5,978 bases of DNA from an uncultured Actinomycetes bacterium (GCA_903939005.1 CAJAFH010000239.1:1-5978); one strand, 5' to 3'; positions 1-5,978 are shown, counted from the stretch's first letter. The notes: generated from the sequence alone by a model not told the origin. Program-made: numbers and translations.

Positions 1-1431
1 ATACATATTGTCATAATGACCAAAAAGAATTGCAAATAGCAATAAGAAGGCAGCTGGTCTATTTAGATCTGTTGCCACAACTGCCCAGATAAAGATGCCA
101 CCTTCAAGAGCGCGCAAGATTGAAGGCTCTAGCCAATCAAAACGATTAGTGGAATTTTTATTCTTAAAGAAATCTAATTGGTCATCAATTAAGTTCTGAT
201 TAACGCGCAACTTTGGCCAAGTTCGAGATTTAAGCACTCGTGCACGAAATACCAAAAGAATCGAGATAACCGCCAAAATTGGCATTATTGTGAAGGTAAA
301 ACCAGCTCCACCGATTATCGACGCAACGCTGATTACTAACCAACGTTCGCCAATCGGGAACTGAAGTGCTTTCTTAGCCCAATACTCAAGTCTAGATTTC
401 TTAACTTTATCAACCGGCACAAATCCGTCCGATGCTTGATTAAAGTCAATGACTGGCAGGTTTGTACTGCGCACCTTATTGATTCGCGCAAAGTTGTAAT
501 CAGAGAGGTGACGAAAGGTTTGGAAAACCATCATAAACATAGCCGGTATCCAAAGGTCCCTACCGCTTTTAGCTGCGCCGTATGCCAGAGCAAAGAAGAC
601 CAGGTACTCCTTGATGCGATCAGTTATGGCATCAAGCCAGGCGCCGAGTGCTGAAAATTGGCGGGTGTATCGAGCTAGTTCGCCATCAACACAGTCAATA
701 ATAATGCTGAGCTGTAGCAAAATTGCTCCAGCAAATATTGTCCAAAAGGTTCCGCGGCTAAATTCATACGCCGAAAGCAAACCAATTGCGAATGAAATCA
801 ACGTAACTTGATTTGGTGTCATCTTTAGGCGCACCGCAGCCCAAGTAAATAACTTAGAGAACTTACGCAACACAAAAACTGAGAAGAATCCGTCATTTGC
901 ACGGTTGGCCATCTTTAAGCGTAATCGAGCAATATTCAAACCGTTTATTTCTTCTTGCACTTTCGCTTTCGCGCTTTCATCTGCACTTCGAATATATGGT
1001 GCACCTGTTAGCGAAGCTGGTGAAACAACTATCGCTGCACGAACTAGCGCTACCAAAACTAAATCAATTGCCTCACCATAAGCTTCACTATTTTTTACCT
1101 CAGTTAAAGTTGTCACTATCGCTTCTCGTTGAATCTGCGATAACCGTAAAATTCCAACAAATGTGTGATTTCCACCTTCTAGATTATGAAATTTAGAACT
1201 AGCCCCAGCCACTCGATCACCGGTAACCCGAACATCGCCATGGAAGATTGGTGCGACAAGTGCTGTTGTTGTTGAACGTGGGTAGTCAGTTAGAAGTTCC
1301 AAGTGGGGCTTGGTGATAATTGCATTTTCATCGACCAATAAGAGATCAGTGTTGCTCTCGCTAAAGATTTCAATGATTTCCGAGATCTTTGTGCTCTTAT
1401 TAACGACAAGAGTCCGAAGATTTACGCTCAC
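1..1431 (-). CDS. CDP-alcohol phosphotransferase, nucleotidyltransferase-like N-terminus, DUF5941-like C-terminus (3' partial)
   Basis: This frame is open for 477 codons from a GTG start and leaves the window without a stop, so the C-terminus is missing. Enzymes of this family act in the membrane and move a phospho-alcohol from a CDP-activated donor to an alcohol acceptor. The family signature is complete: D246, D249, G250, A253, R254, G263, D267 and D271 with the expected DxxDGxxAR-x8-GxxxDxxxD spacing, preceded by TPNQVT (205-210) and hydrophobic helices at about 211-245; more follow D271. Residues 1 to about 190 look like a decayed nucleotidyltransferase (LLLVDENAIITKPHLELL), lacking the AAGxGTR loop. 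This layout recalls archaeal IPCT/DIPPS fusions. The visible end (FGHYDNMY) resembles actinobacterial DUF5941 as I remember it. The GTG was chosen because a good -10 box lies right before it. It is divergent from a stand-alone nucleotidyltransferase, the likely source of its CDP substrate. The substrate is unknown. Confidence 0.88.
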   Translation of the reverse strand, partial: MSVNLRTLVVNKSTKISEIIEIFSESNTDLLLVDENAIITKPHLELLTDYPRSTTTALVAPIFHGDVRVTGDRVAGASSKFHNLEGGNHTFVGILRLSQIQREAIVTTLTEVKNSEAYGEAIDLVLVALVRAAIVVSPASLTGAPYIRSADESAKAKVQEEINGLNIARLRLKMANRANDGFFSVFVLRKFSKLFTWAAVRLKMTPNQVTLISFAIGLLSAYEFSRGTFWTIFAGAILLQLSIIIDCVDGELARYTRQFSALGAWLDAITDRIKEYLVFFALAYGAAKSGRDLWIPAMFMMVFQTFRHLSDYNFARINKVRSTNLPVIDFNQASDGFVPVDKVKKSRLEYWAKKALQFPIGERWLVISVASIIGGAGFTFTIMPILAVISILLVFRARVLKSRTWPKLRVNQNLIDDQLDFFKNKNSTNRFDWLEPSILRALEGGIFIWAVVATDLNRPAAFLLLFAILFGHYDNMY

Positions 1432-1437
1432 AACCTG

Positions 1438-1443
1438 TAATCT
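1438..1443 (+). promoter_or_regulatory. Candidate -10 element for the plus-strand nucleotidyltransferase
   Basis: TAATCT fits TANNNT and lies 53 bases before the ATG at 1497, giving a leader of about 45-50 bases. It shares its bases with the minus-strand -10, so both genes could fire from one two-way promoter. A second, overlapping candidate is TATCGT at 1443-1448. No clear -35 is visible for either. Confidence 0.25.
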
Positions 1444-1444
1444 A
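1439..1444 (-). promoter_or_regulatory. Putative -10 element for a leaderless GTG transcript
   Basis: On the minus strand TAGATT fits the actinobacterial TANNNT -10 pattern. It ends 7 bases before the GTG at 1431, so transcription would begin at or next to the start codon and the mRNA would have almost no leader. Only a weak AGG is present upstream of the GTG. No good -35 hexamer is seen 16-18 bases upstream, which is common in actinobacteria. This is prediction only. Confidence 0.45.
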
Positions 1445-1484
1445 TCGTGTTGAGAGATGAAATAAAGACTATCTCGCTTTACAA

Positions 1485-1491
1485 GAAGAGG
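1485..1491 (+). promoter_or_regulatory. Shine-Dalgarno site of the nucleotidyltransferase gene
   Basis: GAAGAGG lies 5 bases before the ATG at 1497, good pairing and spacing for 16S rRNA. It fixes the start codon and contrasts with the divergent gene, which has no strong site. Confidence 0.75.
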
Positions 1492-1496
1492 TAAAA

Positions 1497-2192
1497 ATGG
1501 CGATTCAAGTTGTAATCCTGGCCGCAGGCATGGGCACTCGTTTAGGTAAGCCTTGGCCAAAGCCTTTGACGCAACTTTCTGATGGTCGCTCGATTATGCA
1601 GCAGCAAATGGAAAATGTGCAGACTGTTTTTGGTGATAAAGCACGCGTAACTGTTGTTGTTGGCTTTAAACTCGAAATGATTATGGAAGCTCACCCAACT
1701 GCCTCTTTCGTTTATAACGAGGTCTACGATCAAACCAATACCTCAAAGAGTCTTTTGCGTGCACTTCGTGCTAGCCAAGAAAGTGGTGTTCTTTGGCTAA
1801 ACGGCGACGTGGTTTTTGATCATAAAGTTCTTGAGCGGGTAGCTGACCGCATTGCTGCTGATAAATCTTTTGTTTGCGTTAATACCTCCGCTACTGCTGA
1901 TGAAGAAGTTAAGTACACAGTAGATGCGCAGGGACATATTAAGGAACTATCTAAAACTGTTAAGGGCGCACTTGGTGAAGCAGTTGGAATTAACTTTATT
2001 TCTAGTCGTGAGAAAGCAGATGTAATTACCCAGTTAGACGCATGTGGTGAGCAAGATTATTTTGAGCGTGGACTTGAGTTAGCTATTGAAAAACATGGCC
2101 TACAAATGGAGCCAATCGACATTTCAGATCTTTTCGCAGTTGAGGTTGATTTCCAAGATGATCTAGACCGAGCGAATAAAGGCCTTAAGTAA
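1497..2192 (+). CDS. LicC-like nucleotidyltransferase (phosphocholine/inositol-phosphate cytidylyltransferase type)
   Basis: This 231-residue soluble protein has the Rossmann-type nucleotidyltransferase fold throughout. The nucleotide-binding loop LAAGMGTRLGKPWPKPL is at residues 8-24. NTSKS at 81-85 resembles the substrate loop of LicC-type enzymes. NGD at 102-104 supplies the first metal-binding aspartate. The C-terminal VEVDFQDDLDRA (215-226) carries the second acidic site (D218). The family joins CTP (or another NTP) to a phosphorylated alcohol or sugar and releases pyrophosphate. The length matches short, single-domain members, with no LicC-associated kinase domain. It is divergent from a CDP-alcohol phosphotransferase, so making the CDP-alcohol for that enzyme is the likely job. 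CTP use and the alcohol (inositol phosphate, glycerol phosphate, choline phosphate) cannot be read from the sequence. A sugar-phosphate nucleotidyltransferase is the main alternative. Its last 8 bases overlap the end of the convergent sulfotransferase gene. Confidence 0.85.
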   Translation: MAIQVVILAAGMGTRLGKPWPKPLTQLSDGRSIMQQQMENVQTVFGDKARVTVVVGFKLEMIMEAHPTASFVYNEVYDQTNTSKSLLRALRASQESGVLWLNGDVVFDHKVLERVADRIAADKSFVCVNTSATADEEVKYTVDAQGHIKELSKTVKGALGEAVGINFISSREKADVITQLDACGEQDYFERGLELAIEKHGLQMEPIDISDLFAVEVDFQDDLDRANKGLK

Positions 2193-3294
2193 GCTTTAAA
2201 AATTTCCGAACAATCCGCTTTAAACGTTTTACTGCTTCATCAAATATTTCTCGAGTCGAGTACTTGTTAATTACTTTCGACTTATCGAAAGCCAATAAGG
2301 CATTTACTGCAATATCAATTGGAATTTCTGAGATTTCGCCATTAGTACCAATTAGAATCTCAGTGCTGTTTAACTTGTCCAAGTCACCATAAATTATGAT
2401 TCCGAGATCATTTATTTTGGCAATACTGTTGGAGCTAAGTTTTGCTGCTTCATCCACTGCCCACTGTGGAGTGAGCAACTTTGTGCCCAGGCCGGCAAGT
2501 TGAATCTGATTGGTTAGATGTCTGATTGAACCTTCACGGATAAATACTTCATAGTCACTCCAGGCCCGGTCTTTAGGAAAAGCCTTGTTTATAGCTAATA
2601 AAAGAGCTATCTCGGGGTAATTTAATGATCTATTGGAACCTAAGCCCTTAACTTCTTTGAGAGTTCCAGCTGGTAACTTTAGAATCTTATTGAAAGAGTC
2701 GTAAAGTAAATCGGGTTCTGACTCATCAACTACCACTAAATGAATCTTTTGATTTCCGAAAGCCTTGGCCCAACGAGATATTACCTCTTCATGTCGGTGT
2801 CGCTTCCAGAATGTAGGTGTGAATTTTGGTTTCTCAGAATTATGAAAAATATCTTCCAACCATTCTTCGTAAGAAGCTTTAATTCCATATTTCAAATACT
2901 GTTGGTAAGAAGAGCCTAATAATTTTGTTAGGGGACGAATAGTAAAGATTATTTCGACATCAAAATCTTTTAAATCATTAGCCATTAAATTAAGTTGATC
3001 ATCGTTTATTTCGCTGAAAAATTCACTGCTTACCACTGAATCGATCTTTTGAGCTTTAAGATTTTTAACTCGTTTTTGCCATTCAACTATCGAAGTCTGC
3101 TCGCCACCACGTTTTTTCCAACCCCAGTATCGTTCGCTTAGCGCCCATGCTTCTCGGTGGTTTGCTTTTCCTTTTTTGGTTGCGTAATTGATGCCCAAAA
3201 TTCTAAGTTGGTCTGAGTGAGTAAAAAGTGCCTCTTGAATAGCAGTTGTGCCAGTCTTGTGAAAGCCGACGTGCAAATAAACTTTCTTCTTCAT
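2185..3294 (-). CDS. PAPS-dependent sulfotransferase
   Basis: This 369-residue protein would transfer the sulfo group from PAPS to an unknown acceptor, probably a glycan, lipid or small hydroxylated molecule. The 5'-phosphosulfate loop is at residues 8-20 (HVGFHKTGTTAIQ), with K13 as the key lysine. The 3'-phosphate site is R120 and S128 in the segment FTIRPLTKLLGSSYQQYL, with the usual 8-residue step. SSEFFSE (89-95) and SNRSLN (220-225) resemble conserved blocks in bacterial members of this family. No signal peptide or membrane helix is seen, so it should be cytoplasmic. It is last in the operon. Its ATG shares one base with the TAA of the permease gene (TAATG), and AGGA sits 5 bases upstream. 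GC is about 38%, below its operon partners, which may point to separate acquisition. The C-terminal third (about 230-369) has no motif I recognise. Its 3' end overlaps the convergent gene by 8 bases. Confidence 0.88.
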   Translation of the reverse strand: MKKKVYLHVGFHKTGTTAIQEALFTHSDQLRILGINYATKKGKANHREAWALSERYWGWKKRGGEQTSIVEWQKRVKNLKAQKIDSVVSSEFFSEINDDQLNLMANDLKDFDVEIIFTIRPLTKLLGSSYQQYLKYGIKASYEEWLEDIFHNSEKPKFTPTFWKRHRHEEVISRWAKAFGNQKIHLVVVDESEPDLLYDSFNKILKLPAGTLKEVKGLGSNRSLNYPEIALLLAINKAFPKDRAWSDYEVFIREGSIRHLTNQIQLAGLGTKLLTPQWAVDEAAKLSSNSIAKINDLGIIIYGDLDKLNSTEILIGTNGEISEIPIDIAVNALLAFDKSKVINKYSTREIFDEAVKRLKRIVRKFLKLT

Positions 3295-4046
3295 TAGAAT
3301 CCTAGGAGTCTTACAGCATTAAGCAAGATAATTGCTACAGCTACTACTATTCCGAGTTGCCGGCGAGGCATCCAACTGACTAACTTTGCAGCAATTGGTG
3401 CCATCAAAATTCCACCTAGTGCAAGACCGCCTACAGCAGACCAATCAATATCTAGCCGATTTATATTCAGCAAGAAACCCAGGCTTGCACATATCGCTAC
3501 GACAAATTCAGCAGCCGAGACAGTACCGATAACTTTTCGTGGCTCGGTCTGCGTAGTTGCTAATAGCGTTGGCGTGACTATCGGACCCCAGCCACCGCCG
3601 CCGGCGGCATCGACAAAACCGCCGGTCGCGCCTAGAAATGTGAGGTATTTGGGGTTTGTAATTTCGGCAATATTAGCTGTCGTGGGCACGAAGATATTGC
3701 GGTAAAGAAGAACCAGGCCAAGTAACAGTAAAAGAGTCGAGATGAATATCTTGCCGCCTGATAAATCAATATTAGAAAGAAATGTTGCCCCCAAGATAGC
3801 CCCGATGCCGCCCGGTATAGCAATCCTTTTTAAGATATCTCTATCAATATTTTCGCGATGCCAATGAGATGCACCTGATGCCAGAGTCGTTCCAATTTCT
3901 GCAGCATGTACGGCAGCTGATGCGACGGCGGCCGATGCGCCCAAAGTAAGAAGCAAGGTCGAACTAGTTAAGCCAAAACCCATTCCTAGTGAGCCATCTA
4001 CTAATTGGGCAATAGATCCGGCTAACGCAAAGAAAATCCAATTCAT
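3294..4046 (-). CDS. TSUP (TauE/SafE) family permease, likely sulfate or sulfur-anion transport
   Basis: This 250-residue protein is mostly hydrophobic, with roughly seven or eight membrane segments, as expected for TSUP. Two related halves are visible: VDGSLGMGFG (17-26) followed by HAAE (47-50), and VDAAGGGGWG (145-154) followed by SAAE (177-180). This internal duplication with glycine-rich re-entrant motifs is the hallmark of the family. TSUP members move sulfite, sulfate, sulfoacetate or other sulfur compounds, inward or outward. CysZ of Corynebacterium glutamicum, encoded in a sulfate-assimilation cluster, is a TSUP-type candidate sulfate importer. Lying between cysNC and a sulfotransferase, this protein is best read as a sulfate importer feeding PAPS synthesis; export of a sulfur anion is possible. 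Its ATG overlaps the TGA of cysNC by 4 bases and the upstream Shine-Dalgarno (GGCGAT) is weak, so translation is probably coupled. GC is about 48%, high for the window. Confidence 0.88.
   Translation of the reverse strand: MNWIFFALAGSIAQLVDGSLGMGFGLTSSTLLLTLGASAAVASAAVHAAEIGTTLASGASHWHRENIDRDILKRIAIPGGIGAILGATFLSNIDLSGGKIFISTLLLLLGLVLLYRNIFVPTTANIAEITNPKYLTFLGATGGFVDAAGGGGWGPIVTPTLLATTQTEPRKVIGTVSAAEFVVAICASLGFLLNINRLDIDWSAVGGLALGGILMAPIAAKLVSWMPRRQLGIVVAVAIILLNAVRLLGF
3300..3303 (-). promoter_or_regulatory. Shine-Dalgarno site of the sulfotransferase, inside the permease gene
   Basis: AGGA lies 5 bases before the ATG at 3294, within the last codons of the permease gene. With the TAATG junction it allows both fresh initiation and re-initiation by the ribosome that has just finished the permease. 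Confidence 0.6.
3601..3625 (-). other. GC-rich stem-loop within the permease coding sequence
   Basis: The arms CCGGCGG (3601-3607) and CCGCCGG (3619-3625) are perfect inverse complements, 7 G-C pairs around an 11-base loop. The first arm also lies in a 12-base all-GC palindrome (3597-3608). The segment encodes the TGGFVDAAGG part of the second TSUP motif. A coding constraint on Gly/Ala codons could explain it fully. Confidence 0.35.
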
Positions 4047-5866
4047 AAAATCGCCGCTAGCAAAATCTTTACATTTTCAATTACTGGCTCTGTGCCATCA
4101 AGGATCAACTCGGCATGCGTTGGCTCTTCATATTCTTGTCCAATGCCGGTCATGTTCGGTATGGAGCCCGATGCTGCTTTCTTGTAGAGACCTTTAGGGT
4201 CGCGATCAATACAAACTTGAGTTGGGGTTTTAACCCAAACTTCCATAAATTTGCCAACCTCAAATAATTCACGAACTGAATCTCGATCAGCGCTAAACGG
4301 ACTGACCAACGCCACAATAACAATTAACCCCGCATCGCTCATGAGTTGCGCGACATGTCCGACGCGACGAACATTCTCAGCTCGATCTGCTTGCGTGAAG
4401 CCAAGATCTTTATTGAGTCCGAGTCTTAAATTATCGCCATCAAGCACGTAGCTATGCATGCCCGCTGCAAATAATTGTTTCTCAAGTTCATTGGCAATAG
4501 TTGATTTTCCTGAACCAGATAGACCGGTTAACCAAATTACCTTGCTGCTCTGATTTTTCTGCGCAGCTCTTGCAAGCGAATCAACTTCATAGTGTTGTTC
4601 GGATACATTCTCTGATCGACGCAAAGTGTGTGAAACCATTCCGGCAGCGACGGTATTTAGGGTGACTCGATCAACCAAGATAAAACTGCCGGTATTACGC
4701 TCTTTTTTATAGGTATTTAGGGCAATTGGCGAATCAGTTGCGATGTCTACAATTCCGATCTCATTCATAGCCAAAATTTCAGAGGCTTCGTGATCGCCAG
4801 TATTTACATTTAATTTATATCTGATCGAGGTAACCATCGCCGGAACTTGAGTTGAACTAGAGATTAGGTAATAGGAACGGCTATGAACTAACTCTTTGTC
4901 GCCGAGCCAAACTAGATTTGCCCTGAACCGATCTGCTGGATTAGTGAAGTTATTAGCTAGCTGAATTGAGTCACCACGGCTTGCATCAATATCTGGTTCT
5001 AGAACTAATGTAGCTGCATCGCCATCGCCTATTGACTCGAGTTTGCCGTCGTAGGTAATAATTTCGGAGATTTTAGCTTTGCGCTTACTTGGCAGAACCA
5101 CAATTTCATCGCCTAGATTAAAGGTTCCATTTAATACGGTGCCAGATAGTCCGCGGAAATTTTCAGCGCGGGAAATTAACTGGATTCCCATATGTGGCGA
5201 ATCCATTACGGCATCTGCTTTATCCCAAGTTTGGATATATTCCAACAGAGTTGGGCCGCTATACCAAGGCATTGAATTACTTCGAACAATCACATTATCG
5301 CCAACTAATGCACTAACTGGAATTGCTTGATAATCAGTTATCTCTAACCGCGCGGCCACTATTGCAAGTTCCTCGACTATCGCTTGGTAAATAGATTCCT
5401 GATAACCTACGGAATCTAATTTATTTACAACAACTGCAACTCTACTTACGCCCATCAAGGAGCAGATTGTTAAGTGGCGCAGAGTTTGAGTTCTGATCCC
5501 GCGAGCTGCATCAACCAAAACCAACGCAACATCAGCGCGAGAGGCAGCTACTGCCATATTTCGTGTGTATTGCTCATGACCGGGTGCATCGGCAATTATT
5601 AATCGGCGGCCATTTAGAAGTGACATAGATCTATAAGCCACATCAATTGTGATTCCTTGTTCGCGTTCAGCCTCAAGTCCATCGGTTAAGAGGCTAAAGT
5701 CAATATCGCCGGCAACAATCGTGGATCCACTTCTGCGAACGCTTCTGGCAGCGGCAACTGTGTCGTGTGGGACGCTGTCAGTTTCAACTAATAAACGGCC
5801 TATGAGCGTGCTTTTTCCATCATCAACGCTGCCGCAGGTAACCAAGCGAATTATCGGTTTACTCAT
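4043..5866 (-). CDS. cysNC: Bifunctional sulfate adenylyltransferase subunit 1 / adenylylsulfate kinase (CysN-CysC fusion)
   Basis: This 607-residue enzyme carries out both activation steps in the cytoplasm. With CysD, its GTPase half drives sulfate + ATP to APS; its kinase half then phosphorylates APS to PAPS. The N-terminal GTPase shows G1 GSVDDGKST (12-20), switch I EREQGITID (67-75), G3 DAPGHEQYTRNM (93-104) and G4 NKLD (148-151), followed by two beta-barrel domains to about residue 415. A linker leads to the APS kinase from about 442: P-loop GLSGSGKST (448-456), DGDNLR (476-481), RAENVRR (495-501), SPF (522-524) and a conserved KGLYKKA lid segment. Both halves look intact and the length suits CysNC/NodQ proteins. 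The ATG overlaps the cysD stop by one base (TAATG). GAGGG stands 9 bases upstream. The 3' end overlaps the permease start by 4 bases. The fusion favours PAPS as the end product. Confidence 0.97.
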   Translation of the reverse strand: MSKPIIRLVTCGSVDDGKSTLIGRLLVETDSVPHDTVAAARSVRRSGSTIVAGDIDFSLLTDGLEAEREQGITIDVAYRSMSLLNGRRLIIADAPGHEQYTRNMAVAASRADVALVLVDAARGIRTQTLRHLTICSLMGVSRVAVVVNKLDSVGYQESIYQAIVEELAIVAARLEITDYQAIPVSALVGDNVIVRSNSMPWYSGPTLLEYIQTWDKADAVMDSPHMGIQLISRAENFRGLSGTVLNGTFNLGDEIVVLPSKRKAKISEIITYDGKLESIGDGDAATLVLEPDIDASRGDSIQLANNFTNPADRFRANLVWLGDKELVHSRSYYLISSSTQVPAMVTSIRYKLNVNTGDHEASEILAMNEIGIVDIATDSPIALNTYKKERNTGSFILVDRVTLNTVAAGMVSHTLRRSENVSEQHYEVDSLARAAQKNQSSKVIWLTGLSGSGKSTIANELEKQLFAAGMHSYVLDGDNLRLGLNKDLGFTQADRAENVRRVGHVAQLMSDAGLIVIVALVSPFSADRDSVRELFEVGKFMEVWVKTPTQVCIDRDPKGLYKKAASGSIPNMTGIGQEYEEPTHAELILDGTEPVIENVKILLAAIL

Positions 5867-5978
5867 TAGAAGTAACCCTCGGTCTTCTTCTTTTCCATGG
5901 AATCTTCTTTTTCGCCATCAATTAGTCGAGTGGCGCGCTCACTTAATTTAACATTCATTACTTCTTCAACAATTTCGG
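5866..5978 (-). CDS. cysD: Sulfate adenylyltransferase subunit 2, C-terminal end (5' partial)
   Basis: Only the last 36 codons and the TAA are in the window; the rest lies to the right. The visible tail, SERATRLIDGEKEDSMEKK followed by KTEGYF, matches the highly conserved CysD C-terminus (ER-x-TR-x-x-D ... SME-x-KK-x-x-GYF). CysD is the PP-loop catalytic subunit that makes APS from sulfate and ATP in complex with the GTPase CysN, encoded directly downstream. The stop shares one base with the cysNC start, so the two subunits are probably translated in step. The catalytic PP-loop and the operon promoter cannot be seen here. Confidence 0.95.
   Translation of the reverse strand, partial: EIVEEVMNVKLSERATRLIDGEKEDSMEKKKTEGYF
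5876..5880 (-). promoter_or_regulatory. Shine-Dalgarno site of cysNC, inside cysD
   Basis: GAGGG lies 9 bases before the ATG at 5866, within the codons for the conserved EGYF end of CysD. It supports the chosen start, which also matches the usual CysN N-terminus just before the G1 loop. Confidence 0.55.

Noticed and set aside
436..1196. Plus-strand open frames of 66-99 codons (436-654, 611-811, 897-1196)
   Set aside because: They lie antisense to the phosphotransferase gene, which has a full catalytic motif; their translations show no recognisable motif and no upstream ribosome site stood out.
1450..1472. TTGAGA (1450-1455) as a -35 with GACTAT (1467-1472) as a -10 on the plus strand
   Set aside because: The spacing is only 11 bases, too short for a working sigma-70 type promoter.
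1542..1733. 63-codon minus-strand frame within the nucleotidyltransferase gene
   Set aside because: Antisense to the conserved nucleotide-binding region; no motif and no neighbour to support it.
2176..2206. Possible terminator made of TAAAG/CTTTA arms followed by AAAAATTT
   Set aside because: The stem is only 5 pairs, AT-rich and has no T-run, so it does not meet the usual form of an intrinsic terminator on either strand.
3632..3823. 63-codon minus-strand frame within the permease gene
   Set aside because: It is a different frame over the well-supported TSUP coding sequence; its hydrophobic stretches reflect the underlying gene.
4251..5951. Plus-strand open frames inside cysNC (4251-4451, 5079-5330, 5649-5951)
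   Set aside because: They are antisense to an unmistakable CysN-CysC sequence and have Ser/Arg/Pro-rich, motif-free translations typical of shadow frames.

Overview
The window reads as chromosomal DNA from a low-GC actinobacterium. The main pointer is the leftmost gene: a CDP-alcohol phosphotransferase with a degenerate nucleotidyltransferase-like N-terminus and a C-terminus that resembles DUF5941 of actinomycetes, divergent from a LicC-like nucleotidyltransferase. Hand counts of GC give about 38-48% depending on the gene. Gene packing is very tight and there is a plausible leaderless GTG start. Together these fit streamlined freshwater actinobacteria of the acI/Nanopelagicales kind, but that placement is an inference and cannot be proven from the window.

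Left part (1-2192): two divergent genes share a 65-base gap. The minus-strand gene (1431 down through base 1, 3' end outside the window) encodes a membrane CDP-alcohol phosphotransferase with a complete catalytic motif. The plus-strand gene (1497-2192) encodes a nucleotidyltransferase of the phosphocholine/inositol-phosphate cytidylyltransferase type. The natural reading is a two-step pathway: a phosphorylated alcohol is activated as a CDP derivative and then transferred at the membrane to make a polar lipid or a phosphodiester solute. The substrate is unknown.

Right part (2185-5978): four minus-strand genes with 1-, 4- and 1-base overlaps form one operon, transcribed right to left: cysD (last 36 codons only), a fused cysN-cysC, a TSUP/TauE-family membrane permease, and a sulfotransferase. 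This is a compact sulfate uptake-activation-transfer cassette. The permease would move sulfate or a related anion, CysD with CysN makes APS, the CysC domain makes PAPS, and the sulfotransferase puts the sulfo group on an unknown acceptor. No sulfate-reduction gene is visible, so PAPS here may serve sulfation rather than cysteine synthesis.

The two blocks meet tail to tail with an 8-base overlap of coding sequence and no clear terminator. Whether the sulfotransferase acts on the product of the left-hand pathway is open; adjacency is the only evidence. I saw no RNA gene, mobile element, CRISPR array or attachment site, and no gene-free stretch longer than 65 bases.
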